From: an uncultured Eubacteriales bacterium
Lineage (GTDB): Bacteria; Bacillota; Clostridia; Oscillospirales; CAG-382
Length of the DNA stretch: 32,332 nucleotides
Direction of reading: 5' to 3'
Assembly (NCBI GenBank): GCA_900546385.1
Contig: URCT01000014.1
Coordinates: 1 to 32,332, forward strand
The position numbers and the translations under genes are program-made. The notes beneath the pieces are model-generated. The model searched no databases. It saw only the letters and a program-made list of their open reading frames with translations, and was not told where the DNA came from. Shown in pieces: positions 8,529 through 16,454 of the stretch (its first letter is position 1; every line of letters begins with the position of its first letter).

Positions 8529-9344
8529 ATGGCCTCCATCGTCAAAAATCAGAATCTGCCGCCGCTACCGGCGTGCGAGCTTTCGGTCAGCTATTCCGAA
8601 ACCACCCGGAAAACGCATCGGTTTCAGATCGATAACCACTGCCACGACTGCTGTGAAATCTATGTAAACGTAACGGGCGACGTGTCGTTCATGGTGGAGG
8701 AAACGCTCTATCCCGTGTCGCACGGCGATGCCGTCATCACAAAGCCCTGGGAGCACCACCATTGCGTTTACCGCAGTGACCGGCCGCACAAGCATTATTG
8801 GCTGTTGTTTTCGGCGGAAAGCGAAGCGCTGTATCCGCATTTTTTCGACCGTGAGCCGGGAAAGCGGAATCTGATTTCTTTGCCGGCCGAACAAAAAGAA
8901 GCGTTAGTCGCACTCTGTCAGTCGCTTTTGGAAAACGGCGAGACCGCTTTGAGCCGCTATGCCGATTTTTTTGCCATACAGCGGCTTTTGGCGCATGGAG
9001 CGGCTCATTCACACGGAAAAGCAAGCGCGCTGCCGGAGGAGCTTGCCGCCATGCTTGCCTATGCGGCGGATGCCGCGCCGGGAGAGCTTTGCGCCGCAAG
9101 TCTTGCCGAGGCCGGTCACGTCAGCTTAAGCACCGCCGAACGGCTGTTTCGCGAATATATCGGCTTAACGCCGCTTAAATACATTACCGAAAAGCGGTTT
9201 GATAAGGCGCGCGCCTTATTAAAAAGCGGCAAAAACGTGACAGAAGCCGCTTTGGAGAGCGGCTTCTGCGACAGTTCGTATTTTATTCTGCAATTTCGTA
9301 AGCGGTACGGCATCACGCCGAATGCGTTCCGCCGACAGCCGTAA
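8529..9344 (+). CDS. AraC-family transcriptional regulator
   Basis: The 271 residues split into an N-terminal cupin-like ligand domain (about 1-150; HDCCEIYVNVTG, and VSHGDAVITKPWEHHH, a typical metal/sugar-pocket strand pair) and a C-terminal pair of helix-turn-helix motifs (about 175-271). The second HTH has the family signature VTEAALESGFCDSSYFILQFRKRYGITP, given here as its key residues A-ESGF-D-SYF-FRK-YG-TP. Such proteins usually activate neighbouring carbohydrate genes when a sugar binds. An AAGGGAAG site precedes the ATG. The gene diverges from the permease/alpha-galactosidase operon, which is therefore its likely target. It converges with the next minus-strand gene, only 10 bases apart. 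Confidence 0.93.
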   Translation: MASIVKNQNLPPLPACELSVSYSETTRKTHRFQIDNHCHDCCEIYVNVTGDVSFMVEETLYPVSHGDAVITKPWEHHHCVYRSDRPHKHYWLLFSAESEALYPHFFDREPGKRNLISLPAEQKEALVALCQSLLENGETALSRYADFFAIQRLLAHGAAHSHGKASALPEELAAMLAYAADAAPGELCAASLAEAGHVSLSTAERLFREYIGLTPLKYITEKRFDKARALLKSGKNVTEAALESGFCDSSYFILQFRKRYGITPNAFRRQP

Positions 9345-9361
9345 GGCGGCTTGCTTACGGC
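9338..9361. repeat. Inverted repeat covering two convergent stop codons
   Basis: GCCGTAAG (9338-9345) and CTTACGGC (9354-9361) form a perfect 8-bp stem with an 8-base loop. The stop codons of the AraC gene and of the convergent glycosidase gene both lie in or next to the arms. Neither side carries a proper T-run after the hairpin, so efficient intrinsic termination is doubtful; it may slow polymerase or protect the 3' ends. Confidence 0.5.
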
Positions 9362-10632
9362 AAAAATCTTGCCGGACTCGGCTTGCCTTCGAGTTCGTCG
9401 GCCATGTTGAGCGCCAGCACGTTCCAGTTGACAAAGCCGGGATTCATGATCGGCTCGCGCGTTTCGGGATTGTAATATTCGTGCAGGTCGCCGGTTTTGC
9501 GAAGATCGTCGCCGAGAAGACTTAACGTGCGCTTGCACAGCTCTTCGGCTTCGGCGCGGTAGCCGTAATTCATAAGACCGCGGAAAACGGCATATTGCGC
9601 GATGATCCAGATCGGCCCCAACCAGTTGGAGGGATTGCCGGTCGGCTCGAGGTTGTACATCTTTTCATCCTTCGAAAGCGAACGGATGCCGCCGGGTGAG
9701 AAAAACGTGTTTTCGTCCATGATGTGGTCTTTGAGGGCGGATGCCTGTTCGGGCGTGGCAAAGCCGATGAGCATGGGTAAAAAGTTCGACCAGCACCGCA
9801 CCTTGATAAAGAGCGTGTTCCAGAAAACGCCGAGTCCCTTGTGGAACCAGTCGTAGGGACGCGTTTTGATGTCCACATCCACGCTGTAAAACATCTTGTC
9901 GCGCGCGTCGTAGCATTCGTTCTGAATGGCTTCAACGAGCTTGTCGGCTTTCTCTGCATAGGAAACTGCATCCTCCGAAAGACCGAACGCTTCGCAGATC
10001 TCCGCCATGCTGCGCAGCTCACGTACAAGGAAGCTGTTTAAGAACACCGAAGCGGTGGAGAAGCGCGGACGGCCGAAGGTGGCAGGATCGTTGTCCACGC
10101 CGATCATGACGTCGTCTGCCCAAACGTACAGACCGCATTTTTCGTTGTAATAGTAACGGTCGTAGCATTCAAAATATTTTTTCAATTTGTCAAGGTCGCC
10201 GCGGATCCATTCGAAATCGTTCGCATAGCCGCTGACAAGGCAAATCTGCTGGCACAAGAACGGCTTATGCATATTGAGGATTTCGCCCTCGTTGTGCTTT
10301 TTGATGAGGTACGGCTCGGCGGCGTCCGGCTCGTTGACCATCATGGGTATGTAGCCGTCGGCAAGCTGGAAATTTAAGAAATTCTTCACGTTTCCCTTGC
10401 CGCATTCGATGAGCTTTTCGGCAAAATCCGGCTCAGTCTGTTCGTTTTCCGCAACGCCGATCATGGCGTACATCGCCCAGAACGTGTCCCAGTCCCAAAG
10501 GTTGCCGTCGTAGGCCGAACCCGGGTCAACAAAGGGATATTTGTAGTTGCCGTATGGCTTTTTCATGACCTTGTCGAGCTTGGAAAAAAGGTAGTCGCGG
10601 ATAAGCTCGCGGTCGGTTTTGGTGTTGGACAT
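9355..10632 (-). CDS. (alpha/alpha)6-barrel glycosidase, GH63/trehalase-like (MGH1-like)
   Basis: A 425-residue cytoplasmic protein without a signal peptide. The motif NLWDWDTFWAMYAM near residue 40, the NPSNWLGPIWIIAQY segment near 340, and the late DLHEYYNPETREPIMNPGFVNW segment are typical of the GH63/GH37/mannosylglycerate-hydrolase-like fold. There a Trp-rich pocket and acidic residues cleave alpha-glucosides or related glycosides by inversion. Which substrate is used (trehalose, glucosylglycerate, oligosaccharide) cannot be decided. The ATG at 10632 has AAAGGAG 10 bases upstream; the open frame continues to 10746 but that part overlaps the preceding gene. It starts 13 bases after the YtvI-like gene, so the two are co-transcribed. 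Confidence 0.85.
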   Translation of the reverse strand: MSNTKTDRELIRDYLFSKLDKVMKKPYGNYKYPFVDPGSAYDGNLWDWDTFWAMYAMIGVAENEQTEPDFAEKLIECGKGNVKNFLNFQLADGYIPMMVNEPDAAEPYLIKKHNEGEILNMHKPFLCQQICLVSGYANDFEWIRGDLDKLKKYFECYDRYYYNEKCGLYVWADDVMIGVDNDPATFGRPRFSTASVFLNSFLVRELRSMAEICEAFGLSEDAVSYAEKADKLVEAIQNECYDARDKMFYSVDVDIKTRPYDWFHKGLGVFWNTLFIKVRCWSNFLPMLIGFATPEQASALKDHIMDENTFFSPGGIRSLSKDEKMYNLEPTGNPSNWLGPIWIIAQYAVFRGLMNYGYRAEAEELCKRTLSLLGDDLRKTGDLHEYYNPETREPIMNPGFVNWNVLALNMADELEGKPSPARFLP

Positions 10633-10645
10633 GGTGGTGGCTCCT

Positions 10646-11791
10646 TTATTTTGGATTTTCTTTTTTTGCTGTTTGAAATTTTTTCTTAATACGTTCCGTG
10701 TCGTCGATTTCCGGCATTTTATACAGCCGTATAAACCCGCTCTCATTCAGATTTTTGAGAATGACCGCGCCGATCGGGAACAGAAAAAGTCCGCCGATGC
10801 CGCAGAGCTTTAAGCCGATATACATGGCCAAAAGCGTCGCCAGCGGATGCATCCCGACCGAGCTTCCGAGAATCTTCGGCTCGGCGATCTGCCGGATCAC
10901 CGTTATTATACCATAAAGAGCCGCAAGACACAACCCCAATTTTGTATTTCCCGTAAAAAATGCACCAACGCTCCACGGAACCAGCACCGTTCCCGTACCG
11001 AATACCGGCAAAATATCCACAAGCGCGATGACAAGTGCCGAAAGCAGCGCATACGGCAGTCCCAAAATCGAGAACCCGACGGCAAGCTCGGCAAAGGTCA
11101 TGACAAGCAGAATGGCATACGCGCGAAGCACCGATACCACCGTGTCGAAAAATTCGCGCTTGAGTTCTCGGATAAACGCCGCCTGCTTTTCCGAAAGCTG
11201 CCGCCGGATAAAGGCCGTTATGCGCTCATAGTCGCTCTCAAAATAAAATAACGCCAACAAAAACGTGCCGAACGATACAAATACGCGCGGAAGAGCCTTG
11301 AAAAACGCAAGAGCCGCATCGGCAAGTGCCGGAAGAAAGCGGTTCGCGGCGGCAAGAAGCAGCGTGTCTACGTCGCGGAAAATGCCGTCTAACTTCATCT
11401 GCACACGCTTTCCGAGATCCGGCGAAAGCTTTGCTGCAAATTTGGCGGCGGAATCGGCAAGCTGCCCGGCACGTTCCGACAGAGCACCGCTGTCAAACCC
11501 GGTTAACAGCTCCATCAGCTCTTCGGCTGTTTTGGAAACCAACAGCCACATACCGCCGAGCGTCACGCCGAAAAACAGCGCAGTGAACAGAAATACCGCA
11601 AGTCCGCGCGGCAGACGCACTTTTCGGCATAAAAACAGGATGACCTTTCGAAATAAGCACGCAAAGACAAAGGCCGCCGCAAACGGCAGCACCGCCAAAA
11701 ACAGATAGCGGAAAAAGAGATACAAGCCGAGTCCGATGACAGCGGCCATGAGCAGCTTTGAAAAGACGCGCTTGACGGCGGATTCGTTCAT
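10646..11791 (-). CDS. ytvI: YtvI-like sporulation integral membrane protein (AI-2E transporter family)
   Basis: This 381-residue membrane protein has the AI-2E/PerM family architecture: two hydrophobic segments near the N-terminus, a span near 70, an amphipathic linker of about 100 residues (EELMELLTGFDSGALSERAG onwards), and a cluster of spans in the C-terminal half. The conserved core includes LPYALLSALVIALVDILPVFGTG and the downstream GIITVIRQIAEPKILGSSVG region, typical of the YtvI subgroup. In Bacillus and Clostridia YtvI belongs to sporulation-associated membrane proteins of unknown transport role. AAAGGAGG lies 5 bases before the ATG at 11791. The gene leads an operon with the glycosidase behind it. 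The assignment to YtvI rather than another AI-2E member rests on general similarity. Confidence 0.85.
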   Translation of the reverse strand: MNESAVKRVFSKLLMAAVIGLGLYLFFRYLFLAVLPFAAAFVFACLFRKVILFLCRKVRLPRGLAVFLFTALFFGVTLGGMWLLVSKTAEELMELLTGFDSGALSERAGQLADSAAKFAAKLSPDLGKRVQMKLDGIFRDVDTLLLAAANRFLPALADAALAFFKALPRVFVSFGTFLLALFYFESDYERITAFIRRQLSEKQAAFIRELKREFFDTVVSVLRAYAILLVMTFAELAVGFSILGLPYALLSALVIALVDILPVFGTGTVLVPWSVGAFFTGNTKLGLCLAALYGIITVIRQIAEPKILGSSVGMHPLATLLAMYIGLKLCGIGGLFLFPIGAVILKNLNESGFIRLYKMPEIDDTERIKKKFQTAKKENPK

Positions 11792-11906
11792 GACGGCCTC
11801 CTTTGTGAAAAAGTGGATTTCGGAGTGTTTTCGATGCATATCGGAGTGAAAATGTAAATTTTTGCACCGTTCGCTTTCTAAAAGCGTGAAATCCGTGTCA
11901 AAATGC

Positions 11907-11935
11907 TTGATTTTGAAAGAGAACTGTGCTATAAT
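11907..11935 (+). promoter_or_regulatory. Sigma-A promoter of hom
   Basis: TTGATT (11907-11912), 17-base spacer, TATAAT (11930-11935). The predicted start is only about 25 bases before the ATG, so there is no room for a leader riboswitch. Confidence 0.85.
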
Positions 11936-11967
11936 ATGCTATCATACAAAAAGGAATGAACCAGATT

Positions 11968-13170
11968 ATGATCCATATTGCCATCCTCGGCTTCGGCGTG
12001 GTCGGCTCGGGCGTTGCCGAAGTTCTTTCGACAAATGCCTCCGAGCTTGCGGCACGTCTTGACGGAGAACAGCTCAATATCAAGCACATTCTCGATTTGC
12101 GCACGTTTCCGGAGCATCCGCTCGGCGACCGAGTGACGGCAGATTTTGAGACCATCGTCAACGATGAGGACGTTTTCTTGGTGGTGGAGACCATGGGCGG
12201 CTCTCATCCGGCCTATGAATTTTCCAAACGCGCCCTGCTTGCCGGAAAAAGCGTGGTCACCTCCAATAAAGAGGTGGTGGCGAATTACGGCGCGGAGCTG
12301 CTCGAAATTGCCCGGCAAAACGGCGTGAGCTACTTGTTTGAAGCAAGCGTCGGCGGCGGCATTCCGATCATCCGTCCCATGTGGCAGTGCCTTGCAGCCA
12401 ACCGCATTCGTTCGGTTTCCGGCATTTTGAATGGGACCTGCAACTATATTCTCACAAAAATGGCCAAGGAGCACGCGGATTTTGATGCGGCTCTTGCCGA
12501 AGCACAGCGTCTCGGCTATGCCGAACGCAACCCGGCGGCCGACATTGAAGGCACGGATACCTGCCGGAAGATCAGCATTTTAACCTCTCTTGCGTATGGC
12601 GAACACGTGCGCCCGGAGCGAATCCTCTGCGAGGGCATCACGAATATCACCTATGACGACATCGCCTATGCCGAAGAATGCGGCTATGCCGTGAAGCTTC
12701 TCGGACGCGCAGCCCGCGCCGAGGACGGCAAGGTCTATGCGCTGACAGCACCGCACCTTGTGCCGAAAGACAACGCTCTTGCCGGTGTGAACGATGTGTA
12801 CAACGGCATTTTGGTGGTCGGCAACATTGTGGAGGATGTGCTGTTCTGCGGCCGAGGTGCCGGAAGCTTGCCGACGGCAAGTGCCGTGATGGCGGATGTG
12901 CTGGATGTCATCCGCGATTGCCGCAAAACCATCGGCTGGAAAAATATAGAAGCCACGTTTTTGGGTGACATCGGCGATCATGTGACCGATTGTCTTATCC
13001 GCACCGCGGCAAGTGAAGAAGCCATCAAAGCGGCGTTCGGAAGTCAAACGGCCGTGCAGACGCGCGGCGAGAACCGGGTGTTCTTCACCGGAAAACGCTC
13101 GGAACGGGAGATCGACGAAAAATGCCGTGCGTTGGATGCCGAAGTTTTGAAATTGCGCGTGCTTGCGTAA
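11968..13170 (+). CDS. hom: Homoserine dehydrogenase
   Basis: The enzyme reduces aspartate semialdehyde to homoserine with NAD(P)H, the branch point to threonine and methionine. The Rossmann motif is at the N-terminus (AILGFGVVGSGVAEVL). The catalytic domain shows VTSNKEVVA, EASVGGGIPII, SGILNGTCNYILTKM, and the GYAERNPAADIEGTDTCRKISIL loop with the catalytic Asp and Lys. The family segment GRGAGSLPTASAVMADV is at about 295-311. The ATG at 11968 is chosen over that at 11956, because the only AAAGGA element (11950-11955) abuts the latter. With 400 residues it is some 30 shorter than the Bacillus enzyme. The C-terminal ~70 residues look like an abbreviated ACT domain, so threonine feedback inhibition may be altered. 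Confidence 0.96.
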   Translation: MIHIAILGFGVVGSGVAEVLSTNASELAARLDGEQLNIKHILDLRTFPEHPLGDRVTADFETIVNDEDVFLVVETMGGSHPAYEFSKRALLAGKSVVTSNKEVVANYGAELLEIARQNGVSYLFEASVGGGIPIIRPMWQCLAANRIRSVSGILNGTCNYILTKMAKEHADFDAALAEAQRLGYAERNPAADIEGTDTCRKISILTSLAYGEHVRPERILCEGITNITYDDIAYAEECGYAVKLLGRAARAEDGKVYALTAPHLVPKDNALAGVNDVYNGILVVGNIVEDVLFCGRGAGSLPTASAVMADVLDVIRDCRKTIGWKNIEATFLGDIGDHVTDCLIRTAASEEAIKAAFGSQTAVQTRGENRVFFTGKRSEREIDEKCRALDAEVLKLRVLA

Positions 13171-13242
13171 CGGATACCCACAGTATATGCATTTTCTCGG
13201 TTATAATCACATTTTTTTGCGAAAATATTCCGTGGAAAAATG

Positions 13243-13251
13243 TGTTAATAT
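13243..13251 (+). promoter_or_regulatory. Possible extended -10 promoter of the solute-binding protein gene
   Basis: TGT precedes TAATAT (13246-13251), a TGn extended -10 arrangement, in the AT-rich gap between hom and the lipoprotein gene. There is no good -35 hexamer at the expected distance, so this is only a candidate. Confidence 0.35.
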
Positions 13252-13297
13252 AGCACAAAAAGGAAATCAAAAAGGAAATTACAAAGGAGGAGCCACT

Positions 13298-14752
13298 ATG
13301 CTCAAAAAGCTGCTTGCAGCTTTGCTTGCCGCCTGTGCTGTGCTGACATTTGCCGCCTGCGACAAGGAAGACACCAAAACACCCGACACCAAGCCCGATA
13401 CCGCTGTGACCGATCCGGGCAAAACGGACACTTCAGCCGATGAAACCGAAATCGACTACACGTCCGACCTTTCCACCGAGCGCTACGACGGCTATAACTA
13501 CCGTATGCTCGTGCGCAAAGGCAAGATCAATGACCAGTATCTCGAAGAGGATTCCGAAGACCTCGTGGAAAGCGCGACCTACAAACGCAACAAAGAAGTA
13601 GAAGATCGTTACGGCATCACCATCACCGTTTCCGAGTCGAACGATTCCAACTATGAAACCGACGCGCTCAACTCGATTCTTGCCGGCGACGATGCCTATG
13701 ACCTCATTTTTGCCCATTCCCGTGCTGCTTTCGTGTATGCCATCCAAGGCGCGGCCATGAACTATAACGATATCAGCACCATCCACCTCGATAAGCCCTG
13801 GTGGACGCAGGACATCACCGACAGCTGCAATATCAACGGCAAGCTGTATGTGCTTGACGGCGATATTTCCTCGGCCGGTCTTGGCGCAACCATGTGTTTG
13901 TTCTTTAACAAGCGCATTTTTGATGAGAATGGCTATGACTATCCCTACGAAAGCGTCAAGGACGGCGATTGGACCTTCGACGAGTTCGCGTATTACGCCA
14001 AAAAGGGCGGCGCGGATTTGGACGGTGACGGCGTGATGGATCCCGAAGTTGACCAATACGGCTTCCGTGCCGAAGAATGGGAATCGCCGATGAACATTCT
14101 TTATACCGGCGGCCAGAAGATTTACAATAAAAACGACGCGGGCGAGCTGGAGCTGACGCTGTATTCCACCAAAACGGTTGAGATCTACGACGAATATTTC
14201 AGCCTTCTCAACAACGAGTCCTGCATTATCTTTACCCGCACCAACGGCTATAAGGGCAGTGGAATGTTCTCCGAAGGCAGAGCCATGTTCACCGATACCG
14301 AGCTTCGTCATGCACAGACGTTACGTAACATGGACGACGATTTCGGCATCCTTCCGTATCCGAAATTTGACGAAGACGATGAATATGCTACGGCTACCAA
14401 CGGCGGCTCGCATCTGCTTGTCATTCCGATCACCGTCAGCGATGTGGAGCGCACCGGTGCCATCACCGAAGCACTCTGTGCGATCAGCTCGCGTGAAGTC
14501 ATTCCGGCCTTCTACGAAAAATCCTTGAAGAGCAAATATGCGCGCGATGAGGAATCCGAAGAAATGATCGATATCATCCGCGCCAGCCGTGTGTACGATA
14601 TCGGCTATGTGGCAGGCGGCACCTTCCAGTCCTGCGGCTTTGACCTTGCAAATTCCACCAACCACGATTTCGCTTCCTACTATGCGGCAGGCGAAACGGC
14701 GGCAAAGGTTAAGCTTGCAGAATTCAACCGCGATTATGCCGGTCTTGAATAA
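13298..14752 (+). CDS. ABC-type extracellular solute-binding lipoprotein (probably sugar)
   Basis: The 484-residue protein starts with a lipoprotein signal: LLAALLAACAVLTFAAC, with the lipid-modified Cys21 after FAA. A Thr/Asp-rich linker of about 35 residues follows. The mature part resembles family 1 solute-binding proteins for carbohydrates: ESATYKRNKEVEDRYGI near 90, DLIFAHSRAAF, YVLDGDISSAGLGATMCLFFNKRIFDENG, WTFDEFAYYAKK, and then a DLDGDGVMDPEVDQYGF calcium-loop-like insert. AAAGGAGG lies 7 bases before the ATG at 13298; upstream in-frame codons lack a site. No permease or ATPase genes are next to it, so it is an orphan binding protein here; it may serve a transporter encoded elsewhere. 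The downstream propeller protein may act in the same pathway, but a terminator separates them. Confidence 0.9.
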   Translation: MLKKLLAALLAACAVLTFAACDKEDTKTPDTKPDTAVTDPGKTDTSADETEIDYTSDLSTERYDGYNYRMLVRKGKINDQYLEEDSEDLVESATYKRNKEVEDRYGITITVSESNDSNYETDALNSILAGDDAYDLIFAHSRAAFVYAIQGAAMNYNDISTIHLDKPWWTQDITDSCNINGKLYVLDGDISSAGLGATMCLFFNKRIFDENGYDYPYESVKDGDWTFDEFAYYAKKGGADLDGDGVMDPEVDQYGFRAEEWESPMNILYTGGQKIYNKNDAGELELTLYSTKTVEIYDEYFSLLNNESCIIFTRTNGYKGSGMFSEGRAMFTDTELRHAQTLRNMDDDFGILPYPKFDEDDEYATATNGGSHLLVIPITVSDVERTGAITEALCAISSREVIPAFYEKSLKSKYARDEESEEMIDIIRASRVYDIGYVAGGTFQSCGFDLANSTNHDFASYYAAGETAAKVKLAEFNRDYAGLE

Positions 14753-14765
14753 ACCGAAAAAATAG

Positions 14766-14806
14766 AAAAATTCCGGTCAGATCTACCCGATCGACCGGAA
14801 TTTTTT
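14766..14806 (+). terminator. Terminator after the solute-binding protein gene
   Basis: TTCCGGTC (14771-14778) pairs with GACCGGAA (14793-14800) and is followed by six T; the preceding A-run extends the stem. It starts 14 bases after the stop codon. Confidence 0.92.
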
Positions 14807-14810
14807 GTCC

Positions 14811-14857
14811 ATAATCGAATTGCTTTTCCCGATAACAAAATTGCTTTATTCGATTAT
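14811..14857. repeat. Perfect 10-bp inverted repeat upstream of the propeller gene, candidate operator
   Basis: ATAATCGAAT (14811-14820) and ATTCGATTAT (14848-14857) are exact reverse complements. Inside them, AATTGCTTT occurs twice as a direct repeat (from 14819 and from 14840). The right arm ends 4 bases before the -35 element of the next promoter, a typical place for a regulator site. No regulator gene is adjacent. Confidence 0.6.
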
Positions 14858-14861
14858 TCTA

Positions 14862-14890
14862 TTGACAGAGACGTTTTTGTGTGGTAAGGT
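14862..14890 (+). promoter_or_regulatory. Promoter of the Asp-box propeller gene
   Basis: TTGACA (14862-14867), 17-base spacer, TAAGGT (14885-14890). The -35 is perfect and the -10 is weak, which would suit an activated or strongly regulated promoter. Confidence 0.7.
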
Positions 14891-14955
14891 AAAGGCAAGG
14901 AAAATGTCGGCGGCAATCAACCTTAAAAATCTAAAAACAAAAGGGAGAAATCGCT

Positions 14956-16353
14956 ATGAAACCACATACTTCTTGGGGCTATGAGCACTATAAGCCGTTG
15001 TTTTATGCGTCGGGCGATATTTATATATGCCGTATCGCACCGTTTGCGGGCGGTTTTACATTTGATACGAAGGAATATCCGGACACCGCTTTTGAGGTGT
15101 ATCTGCGCAAGCGTTCGGAAACGGAATTTACGTGCGTCGGCAGGATGACCGGACGGACGTTTACCGTAAGGGAGCTGGATGATGCGACGGATTATGCGTT
15201 TTATGTATGTGAAAACGGGAAAAAGAGCCGTGAGCGGCTTGTGCGGACCGGAGAGGGAATCGGCGACAGCCATGTGATCAATTACCTGCATCCGGACGAT
15301 GAGATCTATGCGTTTTCCGGCCGCTATCTGTGCAGTCCGTCGCTTGTGCGGCATCCCGACGGCTTCTTGCTTGCTTCCATGGATCTATATCAAACCCGGT
15401 ATCCGCAGAATCTTACCTTGATTTTCCGTTCGGACGACGACGGTGTGCATTGGACGCATCTTGCGGAGCTGTTTCCGTGCTTTTGGGGGAAACTGTTTAT
15501 CCACCACGGCAAGCTGTATATGTTCGGCGCATCGACCGAATACGGCGACCTGCAAATCGGCTGCTCCGAAGACGGTGGCAAGACCTGGAGTGCGCCGACG
15601 GTTTTGTTCCGCGGCTCGGGCGGCAAAAACGGTGAAAGCGGATGGCAGTGCAACCCGGAACCGGTCGTCGAGTATCAGGGGCGCATTTGGTATACGGTGG
15701 AGTGGGGACAGTGGGAGAGAGGCTATCATGCGCCGGCAGTCTTATCCGCACCGGTTGATGCGGATCTGTTAAATCCCGAAAGCTGGACAGTCACGCAGCC
15801 GGTCAAATACGATAAGAGCTGGAAGGGGCTTCCGCCCGGAGACAGCACCGGCAATATCGAAGGAACCTTGACGGTGTTCCCGGACGGGAAGCTGTATGAT
15901 GTCATGCGGTACGATATGACAAAAACCACGCCGAACGGCGGCATGGCCATCATCTACCGGGTGGACACCGAGCATCCGGAGGAACCGCTCACCTTTGTGC
16001 GAACCATGGATTTTTATGCGAACTATGCGAAATTCGAGATTTTGCACGACAAGGAAACCGGCGCGTATCTGACGATCGCTTCACGTTTCCAAGACCTTGC
16101 GCATGCGCATTGCCGCAACCTTTTGTCGCTTATGTATTCTTATGATATGGTCACCTGGCACGTGGCGTGCGACATTTATGACAAGTCTGACGAGGATCCG
16201 CAAAAAATCGGTTTTCAATACGTGGATTACTTCGTGGAAAACGAGGATATTCTCTTTCAGTGCCGTGTCGGATGGTATGGCGCGGCAAGCTTCCATGATG
16301 CCAATTATGCAGTGTTCGACCGCATTCGGAATTTCAGACAGCTTTTGAAATAA
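14956..16353 (+). CDS. Intracellular Asp-box beta-propeller protein, sialidase superfamily
   Basis: The 465-residue protein has no signal peptide. Residues ~20-100 look like a fibronectin type III-like module (FEVYLRKRSE... TFTVRELDDATDYAFYV). The rest has the sialidase-type propeller pattern: two clear Asp boxes, SDDDGVHW (about 158) and SEDGGKTW (about 196), plus blade starts such as YLCSPSLVRHPDGFLLAS and NPEPVVEYQGRIWYTVEWGQW. Proteins of this kind include exo-sialidases and many uncharacterised glycosidases or lyases. I cannot identify the full Arg triad and Tyr/Glu nucleophile of true sialidases with confidence, so the substrate is left open. AAAGGGAG precedes the ATG. It has its own promoter behind a palindrome, and a strong terminator follows. 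Confidence 0.8.
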   Translation: MKPHTSWGYEHYKPLFYASGDIYICRIAPFAGGFTFDTKEYPDTAFEVYLRKRSETEFTCVGRMTGRTFTVRELDDATDYAFYVCENGKKSRERLVRTGEGIGDSHVINYLHPDDEIYAFSGRYLCSPSLVRHPDGFLLASMDLYQTRYPQNLTLIFRSDDDGVHWTHLAELFPCFWGKLFIHHGKLYMFGASTEYGDLQIGCSEDGGKTWSAPTVLFRGSGGKNGESGWQCNPEPVVEYQGRIWYTVEWGQWERGYHAPAVLSAPVDADLLNPESWTVTQPVKYDKSWKGLPPGDSTGNIEGTLTVFPDGKLYDVMRYDMTKTTPNGGMAIIYRVDTEHPEEPLTFVRTMDFYANYAKFEILHDKETGAYLTIASRFQDLAHAHCRNLLSLMYSYDMVTWHVACDIYDKSDEDPQKIGFQYVDYFVENEDILFQCRVGWYGAASFHDANYAVFDRIRNFRQLLK

Positions 16354-16390
16354 GAAAGCGTGCTTTCCGGCGATGGCAGAAAACAATAAC

Positions 16391-16437
16391 AAAACCGACG
16401 TCTGCGCAGGTTTCATCCGGTGCGGACGTCGGTTTTT
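16391..16437. terminator. Bidirectional terminator between the propeller gene and pheT
   Basis: A perfect 12-bp stem (16391-16402 with 16425-16436, core ACCGACGTC/GACGTCGGT) is flanked by A-run and T-run. It can serve both the plus-strand gene ending at 16353 and the minus-strand pheT ending at 16455. Confidence 0.9.
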
Positions 16438-16454
16438 ATCGTTTTAATTCTGTT

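Noticed and set aside
9338..9361. Intrinsic bidirectional terminator between the convergent AraC and glycosidase genes
   Set aside because: The hairpin is perfect, but neither strand has a T-run after it, so it is listed only as an inverted repeat.
11896..11901. TTGACA on the minus strand as a -35 for the ytvI operon
   Set aside because: No acceptable -10 hexamer is found at 16 to 19 bases; the operon's promoter remains unidentified.
13433..14311. Minus-strand open frame of 292 codons opposite the solute-binding lipoprotein gene
   Set aside because: The sense strand has a strong ribosome site, lipobox and family motifs; the antisense frame has none of these.
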